From Chloroflexota bacterium (lineage in GTDB: Bacteria > Chloroflexota > Anaerolineae > UBA4142): a stretch of 29,091 nt of DNA. The DNA is taken from contig JACQGS010000206.1 in NCBI GenBank assembly GCA_016199405.1, positions 1 to 29,091 on the forward strand, given 5' to 3'. How positions within the stretch are numbered: position 1 is the first letter of the stretch; each line of letters starts with the position of its first letter. The notes beneath the pieces are model-generated. The model saw only the letters and a list, made by a program, of their open reading frames with translations, did not search any database and was not told where the DNA came from. A program made the position numbers and the translations under genes. Positions 22,205 through 29,091 of this stretch are shown in pieces.

Positions 22205-23755
22205 TCACAACGGAATATTCCCGTGCTTCTTCGGCGGATTCGTATCGCGCTTGTTCTGCAACATCTCCAGCCCCGCGATCAATTTCGCGCGCGTCTGATG
22301 CGGCTCGATCACATCGTCCACATAGCCGCGGCTCGCCGCGATGTACGGATTCGCGAAATGCTCGCGATATTCTTGGATCAATTTCTGCCGCAGCGCATCC
22401 GGATCCGCCGCGCGCGCGATTTCGTCGCGGTACAAAATATTCACCGCGCCTTCGGGTCCCATCACCGCAATCTCTGCGCTGGGCCACGCGTAATTGAGGT
22501 CGCCGCGAATGTGCCTGCTGTTCATCACGTCGTACGCGCCGCCGTACGCCTTGCGCGTGATGACCGTAATTTTCGGCACGGTCGCTTCGCAGTACGCGTA
22601 CAACAATTTCGCGCCGTTGCGAATAATTCCGCCGTGCTCCTGCCCCACGCCCGGCATAAAGCCCGGCACATCTTCAAACGTAATCAGCGGAATGTTGAAG
22701 CAATCGCAAAAACGCACAAAGCGCGCGCCTTTGGTCGAAGAGTTGATATCGAGCACGCCGGCCAGCACCATCGGCTGTTGCGCGACGATGCCGACGGCGC
22801 GCCCGTTCAAGCGCGCGAAGCCGACGATAATGTTTTGCGCGTACAGTTCTTGCACTTCGAGAAAACTGCCGTCGTCCACCACGCGCTGAATAATGTCCTT
22901 CATATCGTACGGCTTGTTCGGCGAATCGGGAATGATTTCGTCGAGGAGCGGATCGGCGCGCAGCGCGTCGTCATTCGGGCGCACGAGCGGCGGCTCTTCC
23001 ATATTATTTTGCGGCAAGTACGAAAGCAATTTGCGAATCACTTGCACGCCATGCTCCTCGCTGTCCGCGGCGAAATGCGCGACGCCGCTTTTTTCGTTGT
23101 GCACGATCGCGCCGCCGAGTTGCTCGAACGTCACGTCTTCGTGCGTCACGGTTTTCACGACATCCGGTCCGGTGACGAACATGTAGCTCGTGTCCTTGAC
23201 CATCACGATAAAGTCGGTCAGCGCCGGCGAATAGACCGCCCCGCCGGCGCACGGTCCCATCACCGCGCTGATTTGCGGAATCAATCCGCTGGCGAGCGTG
23301 TTCTGCAAAAAAATATCCGCGTAGCCGCCGAGCGAGACGACGCCTTCCTGAATGCGCGCGCCGCCGGAATCGTTCAGCCCGATCACCGGCGCGCCATTCT
23401 TCATCGCCATATCCATCACCCGCACGATTTTTTCCGCGTGCGCTTCACCGAGACTCCCGCCCATGACCGTAAAATCTTGCGAGTACGCGTACACCAGCCG
23501 CCCTTCAATCGTGCCGAAGCCGGTGATGACGCCGTCGCCCAAATACGATTCGCCCTCCGCGCTGAACGCGTTCTGCCGCGAGCCGACGAACATTCCGAGT
23601 TCTTGAAACGACCCTTCATCAAGCAGCAATTCGATGCGTTCGCGCGCGGTCAGTTTTCCTTTCGCGTGTTGTTGGTCAACGCGTTTGGAACCGCCGCCCA
23701 TGCGCGCTTGCTCGCGCTTTAGTCGTAGTTCGAGAATTTTTGGATCAATGGACAT
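22205..23755 (-). CDS. Acyl-CoA carboxylase carboxyltransferase subunit (propionyl-CoA carboxylase beta)
   Basis: It moves the carboxyl group from carboxybiotin to acyl-CoA. The full PCCB/MMDA-type architecture is present: GGSKRVDQQHAKGKLTARER, GVITGFGTIEGRLVYAYSQD, DSGGARIQEGVVSLGGYADI with the first oxyanion glycines, GPCAGGAVYSPALTDFIVMV and ITRKAYGGAYDVMNSRHIRG with the second. Length 516 is normal for this family. Its biotin carboxylase and carrier partners are 3 kb downstream, separated from it by the restriction-modification cassette. The mutase at 13952 would use its product after epimerisation. Confidence 0.93.
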   Translation of the reverse strand: MSIDPKILELRLKREQARMGGGSKRVDQQHAKGKLTARERIELLLDEGSFQELGMFVGSRQNAFSAEGESYLGDGVITGFGTIEGRLVYAYSQDFTVMGGSLGEAHAEKIVRVMDMAMKNGAPVIGLNDSGGARIQEGVVSLGGYADIFLQNTLASGLIPQISAVMGPCAGGAVYSPALTDFIVMVKDTSYMFVTGPDVVKTVTHEDVTFEQLGGAIVHNEKSGVAHFAADSEEHGVQVIRKLLSYLPQNNMEEPPLVRPNDDALRADPLLDEIIPDSPNKPYDMKDIIQRVVDDGSFLEVQELYAQNIIVGFARLNGRAVGIVAQQPMVLAGVLDINSSTKGARFVRFCDCFNIPLITFEDVPGFMPGVGQEHGGIIRNGAKLLYAYCEATVPKITVITRKAYGGAYDVMNSRHIRGDLNYAWPSAEIAVMGPEGAVNILYRDEIARAADPDALRQKLIQEYREHFANPYIAASRGYVDDVIEPHQTRAKLIAGLEMLQNKRDTNPPKKHGNIPL

Positions 23756-23767
23756 GGAATTACCTCA

Positions 23768-23843
23768 AAATATCACTCAGAGCAGAGAGCACGGAGAAAA
23801 AAGTTTTTCTTACCTCTGCGACCTCTGCGCTCTCTGCGGTAAA
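23768..23843. repeat. CTCTGCG/CAGAGAG-type dispersed repeat
   Basis: TATCACTCAGAGCAGAGAGC then ACCTCTGCGACCTCTGCGCT resembles the block at 13766-13955. It ends 5 bp from the acyl-CoA dehydrogenase stop codon. Confidence 0.7.
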
Positions 23844-23845
23844 AA

Positions 23846-24991
23846 TTATTTGCTGTCCAATACATTCCGGGCGATGACCATCCGCTGAATCTCGCTCGTG
23901 CCTTCATAGATTTCCGTGATCTTCGCATCGCGGAAATAGCGCTCGACCGGTAGTTCTTTGCTATAGCCGATCCCGCCATGCACTTGAATCGCTTTCGTCG
24001 TCACCCACATCGCAGTTTCGCTCGCGTACAGTTTTGCCATGGATGCTTCTTTGGAAAATTTTTCACCGCGATCCTTTTTCACTGCCGCGTGGTATATCAA
24101 TAATCGCGCCGCTTGAATTCGCACTGCCATATCCGCGATCATCCATTGAATCGCTTGAAACTCGGCGATGCGCTGACCGAACGCCTCGCGTTCTTTCGCA
24201 TACCGCACACTCGCTTCATACGCCGCTTGCGCGATGCCGAGCGCCTGCGCGCCAATGCCGATGCGCCCAGCGTCGAGCACCGTCATCGCAATCTTGAATC
24301 CATCCCCCTCTTCACCGATTCGATACGCCGCAGGAATTTTGTAATTCTCGTACGTGATTTCGCATGTCGCGCTCGCGCGAATTCCCAGTTTCGGTTCGAC
24401 CTTGCCGCGTATAAAGCCGGGCAGCGTCGTATCCACGACAAAGCACGCCGTGCCGCGATGCTTTTGCTCCGGATTCACCAACGCGAACAAAATAATATAA
24501 TCCGCGACCGGACCGCTCGTCACCCACGACTTGCGTCCGTTGATGATGTACGCGTCGCCTTCGCGCACCGCGCGCGTTTTCATATTGCCGGCGTCGCTGC
24601 CGGATTGCGGCTCGGTCAGCGAATACGCGCCGAGTTTTTTGCCGGAGGCAATCGGCACGAGAAATTTTTTCTTTTGCTCTGCTGTGCCGAATTTTTTCAA
24701 GCCGTGACAAACGAGCGAGTTGTTCACGCTCATCACGGTTCCGTGCGACGCGCACACTTTGGAGATTTCCTCCATCGCGAGAACGTAACTGACACAATCC
24801 AGCCCGCCGCCGCCGTACTCTGCCGGCACTTCGATGCCCATCAAGCCGAGCTCGCCCATCTTCTTGACGGTCGCGCGCGGAAATTCGCCGGTCTCGTCAA
24901 TCTGCGCGGCAATCGGCGCGATTTCTTTTTGCGCGAATTCGCGCGCCAGATCGCGAATCGCGCGTTGTTCTTCGGTTAGTTCGAGGTTCAT
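23846..24991 (-). CDS. Acyl-CoA dehydrogenase (short-chain type)
   Basis: An FAD enzyme for the first step of beta-oxidation. The signature segments are GAYSLTEPQSGSDAGNMKTR, INGRKSWVTSG, a C-terminal helical bundle with HGGIGYSKELPVERYFRDAK and Glu363 in ITEIYEGTSEIQRM, the catalytic base position of butyryl-CoA-dehydrogenase-like enzymes. The ATG at 24991 gives 381 residues, the normal size; the longer start at 25075 overlaps the upstream gene and is rejected. The substrate is likely a short-chain acyl-CoA. Confidence 0.93.
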   Translation of the reverse strand: MNLELTEEQRAIRDLAREFAQKEIAPIAAQIDETGEFPRATVKKMGELGLMGIEVPAEYGGGGLDCVSYVLAMEEISKVCASHGTVMSVNNSLVCHGLKKFGTAEQKKKFLVPIASGKKLGAYSLTEPQSGSDAGNMKTRAVREGDAYIINGRKSWVTSGPVADYIILFALVNPEQKHRGTACFVVDTTLPGFIRGKVEPKLGIRASATCEITYENYKIPAAYRIGEEGDGFKIAMTVLDAGRIGIGAQALGIAQAAYEASVRYAKEREAFGQRIAEFQAIQWMIADMAVRIQAARLLIYHAAVKKDRGEKFSKEASMAKLYASETAMWVTTKAIQVHGGIGYSKELPVERYFRDAKITEIYEGTSEIQRMVIARNVLDSK

Positions 24992-25004
24992 GCTGAATGC
25001 CTCT

Positions 25005-25346
25005 CTATTCTTCGATTTCAAGAAACTCGCCGCGATGAAAACACAGCCGCAATTGATCCACAACTTCGCGCCCAATCAAATACTCGTTCCCAAGAAACAA
25101 CACCGTCACATCCAGTTGCCTGCCTTCAAGCGACAACGTGCCGACATACTCGGCAGAGTAGATTCGATTTCCATCTCCCAATTCGACCGGGATTTCGGTT
25201 AGCGGTTTTGGCAAGCCAGAACGTTCCGACTCTGGAATCACCAAGCCGCCATCATACCCGGTATCTACGTATCCCAAGACATTGAATTCCCGATCGTGAA
25301 CCCGACAGCGCACTCGCAAGTATGGAAAGGGGGAATGCCTGCTCAT
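25005..25346 (-). CDS. Retropepsin-like (clan AA) aspartic protease
   Basis: The 113-residue protein has the single retropepsin domain: NVLGYVDTGYDGGLVIP, with Asp28-Thr29-Gly30, and a second half with VTVLFLGNEYLIGREVVDQL. As a half-size enzyme it would act as a dimer. The start at 25346 is chosen because its ATGA overlaps the stop of the upstream gene; longer starts (25358, 25430) are possible. It is paired with a DUF5678-like gene between two beta-oxidation genes. Substrate unknown. Confidence 0.75.
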   Translation of the reverse strand: MSRHSPFPYLRVRCRVHDREFNVLGYVDTGYDGGLVIPESERSGLPKPLTEIPVELGDGNRIYSAEYVGTLSLEGRQLDVTVLFLGNEYLIGREVVDQLRLCFHRGEFLEIEE

Positions 25347-25681
25347 AATCTCCGCCATTTGAGCACATAGTTGTATCCAATCTTCCAGAGCGCAAAATTT
25401 CCTGCTCCGAATTTTTCTGCGGCTTGGCAAAGAACTTCAACATGCTTTGTGCTAACCACGAGTGTCCCGTCTAACCCAATCGCAACGTACTCCCCCTTGT
25501 GTTCGCTCTCCAGATGCTTGGCATGTTTGTCGTAGAGGGAAACATCGCGCCGCAACAATTTTCTCTGCGCGGGCGTGGCGTTCCGCAAGGCGAAACGTCC
25601 CGTCGAGTCGTCGTCCGCGCGTTTACTTGACGCGACATACTGCGTTTTACTCTCTTTGATCGCCTTGGGTTTCCTAATCAT
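25343..25681 (-). CDS. DUF5678-like protein, partner of the aspartic protease
   Basis: The C-terminal region HLESEHKGEYVAIGLDGTLV, VSTKHVEVLCQAAEKFGAGN and ALWKIGYNYVLKW has the pattern of DUF5678 proteins, which I recall as frequent neighbours of small retropepsin-like genes. The basic N-terminal half (about 60 residues) is unrecognised. It is coupled to the protease by ATGA. It may be a substrate or inhibitor, by analogy with two-gene toxin modules, but no data support this. Confidence 0.6.
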   Translation of the reverse strand: MIRKPKAIKESKTQYVASSKRADDDSTGRFALRNATPAQRKLLRRDVSLYDKHAKHLESEHKGEYVAIGLDGTLVVSTKHVEVLCQAAEKFGAGNFALWKIGYNYVLKWRRL

Positions 25682-25725
25682 TTCGCGCCCCCGCAGTTCC
25701 CTGCATTATCCGCACTTTCAGCGTC

Positions 25726-26904
25726 CTAAACCCTCTCCACCGCCATCGCCACCGCTTCGCCGCCGCCCAAGCATAATGCTGCGACGCCGCGTTTCAGCCC
25801 GCGCTCTTTCAACGCGTACATCAGCGTGACGATCACGCGCGCGCCGCTCGCCCCGACCGGATGCCCCAGCGCGATCGCGCCACCGTTCACGTTCACGCGC
25901 GCCCAATCCAAACCCAGTTCTTTGCCGTCGGCGAGAACTTGCGCGGCAAACGCTTCATTGATTTCAAAAAGATCAACGTCCGGCAATTTCCAATTCACTT
26001 TATCGAGCAAGTTGCGGATCGCGTAAATCGGCGCCCAGAAAATATGCTTCGGGTCGGTCGCGGCTTGCGCGTAACCGACGATGCGCGCGACTGGCTGCAA
26101 ATTATCGCGCGCGGCAATCTCCTCGCCGACCAAAACCAACGCTGCCGCGCCGTCGCTCCACGGCGGCGCGTTGCCGGCAGTCACGGTTCCGTTGTCTTGA
26201 AATGCTGGCTTCAATTTCGCGAGCGCATCCAGCGAGGTGTCCGCGCGCGGCGTTTCGTCCGTGTCGAACAATTTTGTTTCGCCCTTGGCGACGATCGGCA
26301 CCGCGACGATTTCCTTTTTGAATTTGCAATCCCTAATCGCGGCGAGCGCCTTCTGATGTGACGCGAGTGCAAATTCATCTTGCATCGCGCGCGTGATGCC
26401 GCACTCCGCCGCGATAAACTCTGCCGCATTGCCCATATGCCAATCTTCCAACGCGCACCACAAGCCGTCGTGAATCACGGCGTCGGACACGCGCTGATCG
26501 CCGGCGCGATAACCAAAGCGCGCGTCGAGCAAAAGAAAGGGCGCGCGATTCATGCTTTCCATTCCGCCCGCAACCAAAACGTCCGCGTCGCCGGCGCGAA
26601 TCATAGACGACCCGAACATCGCGGCTTTCATTCCCGATCCGCACACCTTGCCGATTTGCGTCGCGCTGATCGTATCGCGCAGACCGGCTTTCAGCGCGGC
26701 TTGCCGCGCCGGCGCTTGCCCCAGCCCCGCGCCGATGACGTTGCCCATCAACACTTCCTCGACGCGCTCCGGTGCGATGCCGGCGCGCTGGACCGCGGCG
26801 GCAATCACAATCGCACCGAGTTGCGGCGCGGGAATGTTCGCCAGCGCGCCTTGAAATTTTCCGGTCGGCGTGCGCGCGCCCCCGACGATGAAAACATCGC
26901 GCAT
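25726..26904 (-). CDS. Acetyl-CoA acetyltransferase (thiolase)
   Basis: Condensation or thiolysis of acetoacetyl-CoA/3-ketoacyl-CoA. Active-site residues are visible: Cys88 in IGKVCGSGMKAAMFG, His348 in GGAIALGHPVGASGARV and Cys378 in ALCLGGGEAVAM. The 392-residue length is standard. The ATG at 26904 follows AGGAG by 11 nt; an upstream GTG at 26916 is closer to that sequence but overlaps it. With the acyl-CoA dehydrogenase it forms the first and last steps of beta-oxidation; the hydratase and hydroxyacyl-CoA dehydrogenase are not in the window. Confidence 0.93.
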   Translation of the reverse strand: MRDVFIVGGARTPTGKFQGALANIPAPQLGAIVIAAAVQRAGIAPERVEEVLMGNVIGAGLGQAPARQAALKAGLRDTISATQIGKVCGSGMKAAMFGSSMIRAGDADVLVAGGMESMNRAPFLLLDARFGYRAGDQRVSDAVIHDGLWCALEDWHMGNAAEFIAAECGITRAMQDEFALASHQKALAAIRDCKFKKEIVAVPIVAKGETKLFDTDETPRADTSLDALAKLKPAFQDNGTVTAGNAPPWSDGAAALVLVGEEIAARDNLQPVARIVGYAQAATDPKHIFWAPIYAIRNLLDKVNWKLPDVDLFEINEAFAAQVLADGKELGLDWARVNVNGGAIALGHPVGASGARVIVTLMYALKERGLKRGVAALCLGGGEAVAMAVERV

Positions 26905-27077
26905 TTTCAATTGCACTCCTTCTTCCCCTCGAAAAGCATTCTGAGTACTTCACAATTTCATGAATGGGTGAGCGCTCTCTAGCGCGGTGGATGCTCGAAA
27001 TCGGCGTTAGAGAACGCCTCCCTCATTAATCTGTAATGTACCGATTCTACCAAATATCCGCGCGTTTGGCTATTGTC

Positions 27078-27103
27078 CACGAATCCACACGAATTTACAC
27101 GAA
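27078..27103. repeat. CACGAATC-type repeat
   Basis: CCACGAATCCACACGAATTT followed by ACACGAAC is a short member of the family seen at 2059-2262. The rest of 26905-27142 shows no gene. Confidence 0.65.
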
Positions 27104-27142
27104 CAAAACCCGCGTACGCGTAGCATAGCCCCTTGTGGGCGT

Positions 27143-28408
27143 TTACGATCTTCGCCACATCATCAACGCGCCCAATATTCGCAATCCCGCGCCGATCAAC
27201 AACAACATTTGCACGCTCACGAATGCGGTGAGCGACGAAGACAGCAAGGGCGATAGAAACGCGGCGACGTTAATCAGCGTGTTGAAGGCGGCAATAAAGC
27301 TCGCGCGATTCTCCGCCGGGCAAACATCGAGCAAGCCATTGAAGAACGAAATCTGAAAGCCGGCGGTAAACACGCCGCCCCAAAAACAAATCGGCACGAC
27401 CCATTCAACCGATGGCGCGAGCGCGGTGAAAAGGGGAAATCCCGCCAAGCCGACGGACGTTGCAATCAACACCGCGCGATTGCCGTATCGGCTGGCAATG
27501 CGCGCCCAGACGGGGAAAAAGAAAATCGAGGTCCCATTATTGACCATCGAAAAAATTCCAATCCAGCCCTCGCTCGCGTTCAGAACCCGGACCCAATAGA
27601 TCGAATAAAGCGGAATCGCGAACCACAGCCCTGCCGTCAACAATACGCTTGCGGTCGTGAAACGCGCAAATGCGCCGCTCCCGCGCAGCATCGCGATAAA
27701 TTCGCGCGCGCCGCGCGGTGCGATTATTTTCGCGTCCAAGTCCGACGCCGACGCAGGCGGCATTTGCAAGCGCATCAAATGATAAATGCTCAGCATCGAC
27801 GCGGCGAATGCGAGGATGAAGAGGAATTGGTAATTGAGCGGAAACGTGACGAGGTCGAGAAATCGTCCGGCGATCAGCGCGGTCAGCGTCGTCGTGATGC
27901 CAAGCAGAATATTCCGGACGCTCACAATGTGCGGACGATCTTCGGTTTTGACCGCGTGCGCGAATAGCGTCGTGAAGGCGACATTCGCCATCGCGCCGGG
28001 AATCGTCAACAATCCGAACAGCACGATGACGATATCCGCGCGGTGCGTCAAAACGAAAAACGGCATCAGCCCGATCGCGAGATAGCCCACGCGATTCAGA
28101 ATCGCGGTGTTGACCAAAACGGGGAGCGGTTTGTTTTCGCGTTCAACCAGCCGACTGCCGGGAATCGAGGCGAAAATCGTCACCAACGCCGGCAGTGAAG
28201 AGAGCAAGCCGACGTGCGTGTCACTACCGCCGAGACGAATCGTGAAAACGGAGAGGAACGATTGCGCGACGGCAAACAGCACGCCGAACCACGCGATATC
28301 GCCGTAGAGATGCCACGCGTTTTGGCGGTCAATCGTTTGGCGCGGCGCAAACGCGCGTGTGACGCGCGTGCGTACGCGCGTGGGAAGAGAAGAAATATCG
28401 TTGGACAT
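27143..28408 (-). CDS. Major facilitator superfamily transporter
   Basis: The 421-residue protein has about ten to twelve hydrophobic helices, starting with FGVLFAVAQSFLSVFTIRLG and including TALIAGRFLDLVTF and a later IPLYSIYWVRVLNASEGWIG. The family is MFS_1-like. The cytoplasmic N-terminus carries a basic stretch (RVRTRVTRAFAPRQ). The substrate is not predictable. Its start lies only 13 bp after a terminator-like hairpin, so it needs its own promoter inside that hairpin region or readthrough. Confidence 0.82.
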   Translation of the reverse strand: MSNDISSLPTRVRTRVTRAFAPRQTIDRQNAWHLYGDIAWFGVLFAVAQSFLSVFTIRLGGSDTHVGLLSSLPALVTIFASIPGSRLVERENKPLPVLVNTAILNRVGYLAIGLMPFFVLTHRADIVIVLFGLLTIPGAMANVAFTTLFAHAVKTEDRPHIVSVRNILLGITTTLTALIAGRFLDLVTFPLNYQFLFILAFAASMLSIYHLMRLQMPPASASDLDAKIIAPRGAREFIAMLRGSGAFARFTTASVLLTAGLWFAIPLYSIYWVRVLNASEGWIGIFSMVNNGTSIFFFPVWARIASRYGNRAVLIATSVGLAGFPLFTALAPSVEWVVPICFWGGVFTAGFQISFFNGLLDVCPAENRASFIAAFNTLINVAAFLSPLLSSSLTAFVSVQMLLLIGAGLRILGALMMWRRS

Positions 28409-28420
28409 TTACAATCTAAA

Positions 28421-28451
28421 AGGGCGACGCCCGTCTTTGGATGCGTCGCCC
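28421..28451 (-). terminator. Rho-independent terminator (between HIT and MFS genes)
   Basis: On the minus strand GGGCGACGC (28451-28443) pairs perfectly with GCGTCGCCC (28430-28422) across a 12-nt loop, and TTTT follows. It lies just after the HIT gene stop and just before the MFS start. Confidence 0.85.
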
Positions 28452-28455
28452 CCAT

Positions 28456-28959
28456 TCAATCGGTTTCTTGTTTCAACGCCTGCAATAATTTGTCGTACGT
28501 GTCCGGCAAAAGTTCGGAAATCATACGCGTCTCGGCGAGCACGGGCATAAAGTTCGTGTCGCCGTTCCAACGCGGGACGATGTGAAAATGAACGTGATCT
28601 TCCACGCCCGCGCCGGCAGCGCGCCCCAAATTCGCGCCGACATTGAATCCCTGCGGATTCATCACGCGGCGCAACGCGCGAATGCTTTTGCCGATGAGCC
28701 GCATCATTTCTTGCTGCGTGTCAGCATCGAGCGATTCGAGGTCGCCGGAATGCTCGAACGGGGCGACCATCAGATGACCGTTCGTGTACGGATACAAATT
28801 TATCACGATAAACGCGCGCGCGCCGCGTTCCAAAACCAAATTGGCGCGATCTTTTTCGCGCTCCGCGCGCAGTTTCTCGCAAAAAATGCACTCGCGCGTT
28901 TCCGATCCTTTCGGCGCTTTCAGGTACGCCATTCGCCAGGGAGTCCAGAGTCTCTTCAT
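28456..28959 (-). CDS. HIT-family protein (Ap4A phosphorylase-like hydrolase)
   Basis: The His triad DHVHFHIVPRW (His122, His124, His126) is complete, with a zinc-type CIFC pair (Cys24, Cys27) and the NLYPYTNGHLMVAPFEHSGD strand typical of bacterial HIT proteins. These are thought to hydrolyse dinucleoside polyphosphates or related AMP esters. The start at 28959 (MKRLWTPWRMAYL) matches the family N-terminus. The further upstream in-frame start at 29001 is read from heptad repeats and is rejected, leaving the ATG immediately beside the array. Confidence 0.9.
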   Translation of the reverse strand: MKRLWTPWRMAYLKAPKGSETRECIFCEKLRAEREKDRANLVLERGARAFIVINLYPYTNGHLMVAPFEHSGDLESLDADTQQEMMRLIGKSIRALRRVMNPQGFNVGANLGRAAGAGVEDHVHFHIVPRWNGDTNFMPVLAETRMISELLPDTYDKLLQALKQETD

Positions 28960-28961
28960 GC

Positions 28962-29072
28962 TGCAAGTCTCAAGTCGCAAGTCGCAGGTTTTAGGTTGCA
29001 AGTCTCAAGATGCAAGTCGCAGACAATATTACCTGTGACCTGTGGCATGAAACTTGCGACCTGCGACTTGGA
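28962..29072. repeat. Heptad array 10, inverted pair
   Basis: Positions 28965-29022 carry CAAG-type units (GCAAGTC, TCAAGTC, GCAGGTT). Positions 29031-29072 carry the same family in the opposite orientation (CTGTGAC, ATGAAAC, TTGCGAC, CTGCGAC). The centre is ACAATATT, so the whole can form a large imperfect hairpin. It sits directly upstream of the HIT start codon. Confidence 0.8.
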
Positions 29073-29091
29073 ACCGGCTACTTTCTTACAC

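Overview
The window is GC-rich bacterial DNA. Nearly every gene lies on the minus strand; the one clear exception is a toxin-antitoxin pair at 5.0-5.9 kb. The mix of split methylmalonyl-CoA mutase, propionyl-CoA carboxylase, many small toxin-antitoxin (TA) modules and abundant 7-bp-period intergenic repeats is what I would expect of an environmental Chloroflexota (Anaerolineae-like) genome. This placement is inference: there is no rRNA or other taxonomic marker in the window.

Accessory island, about 0-8.7 kb. Five recognisable TA modules and one candidate are separated by repeats: AbrB/C39-like peptidase (candidate), RelE-like pair, MNT/HepT, AbrB/PemK, UPF0175/DUF3368 and HicAB. Between them lie (i) arrays of 7-bp repeats with a conserved internal order, (ii) REP-like palindromes, (iii) a dispersed family of roughly 110-codon ORFs of unknown function (three copies plus a truncated fourth at 10.2 kb), (iv) two near-identical fragments of a nucleotide-sugar epimerase gene, and (v) remnants of other genes. 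The layout looks like a cassette array whose cassettes are bounded by repeats.

Transition zone, 8.7-13.8 kb. It holds three unrecognised genes (two with one membrane segment each), a NusG-like protein preceded by two small YezD/DUF2292-like paralogues, a decayed region, and a DUF1801/TfoX-N pair that looks like one gene split by a frameshift. Heptad repeats run into coding sequence at the ends of several of these genes.

Metabolic block, 13.9-29 kb. Methylmalonyl-CoA mutase large subunit, biotin carrier protein, biotin carboxylase, carboxyltransferase, acyl-CoA dehydrogenase and thiolase would together take short-chain acyl-CoAs through beta-oxidation steps and carry propionyl-CoA towards succinyl-CoA. 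A MFS transporter and a HIT-family nucleotide hydrolase follow upstream. The block is interrupted by small defence-type or TA-type modules: an HNH nuclease with a small partner, DUF433/DUF5615, a type II restriction-modification system with a coupled GNAT gene, and a DUF5678/retropepsin-like pair. The most interesting signal is this interplay of repeats and cassettes, including repeats that appear to supply gene starts and stops.
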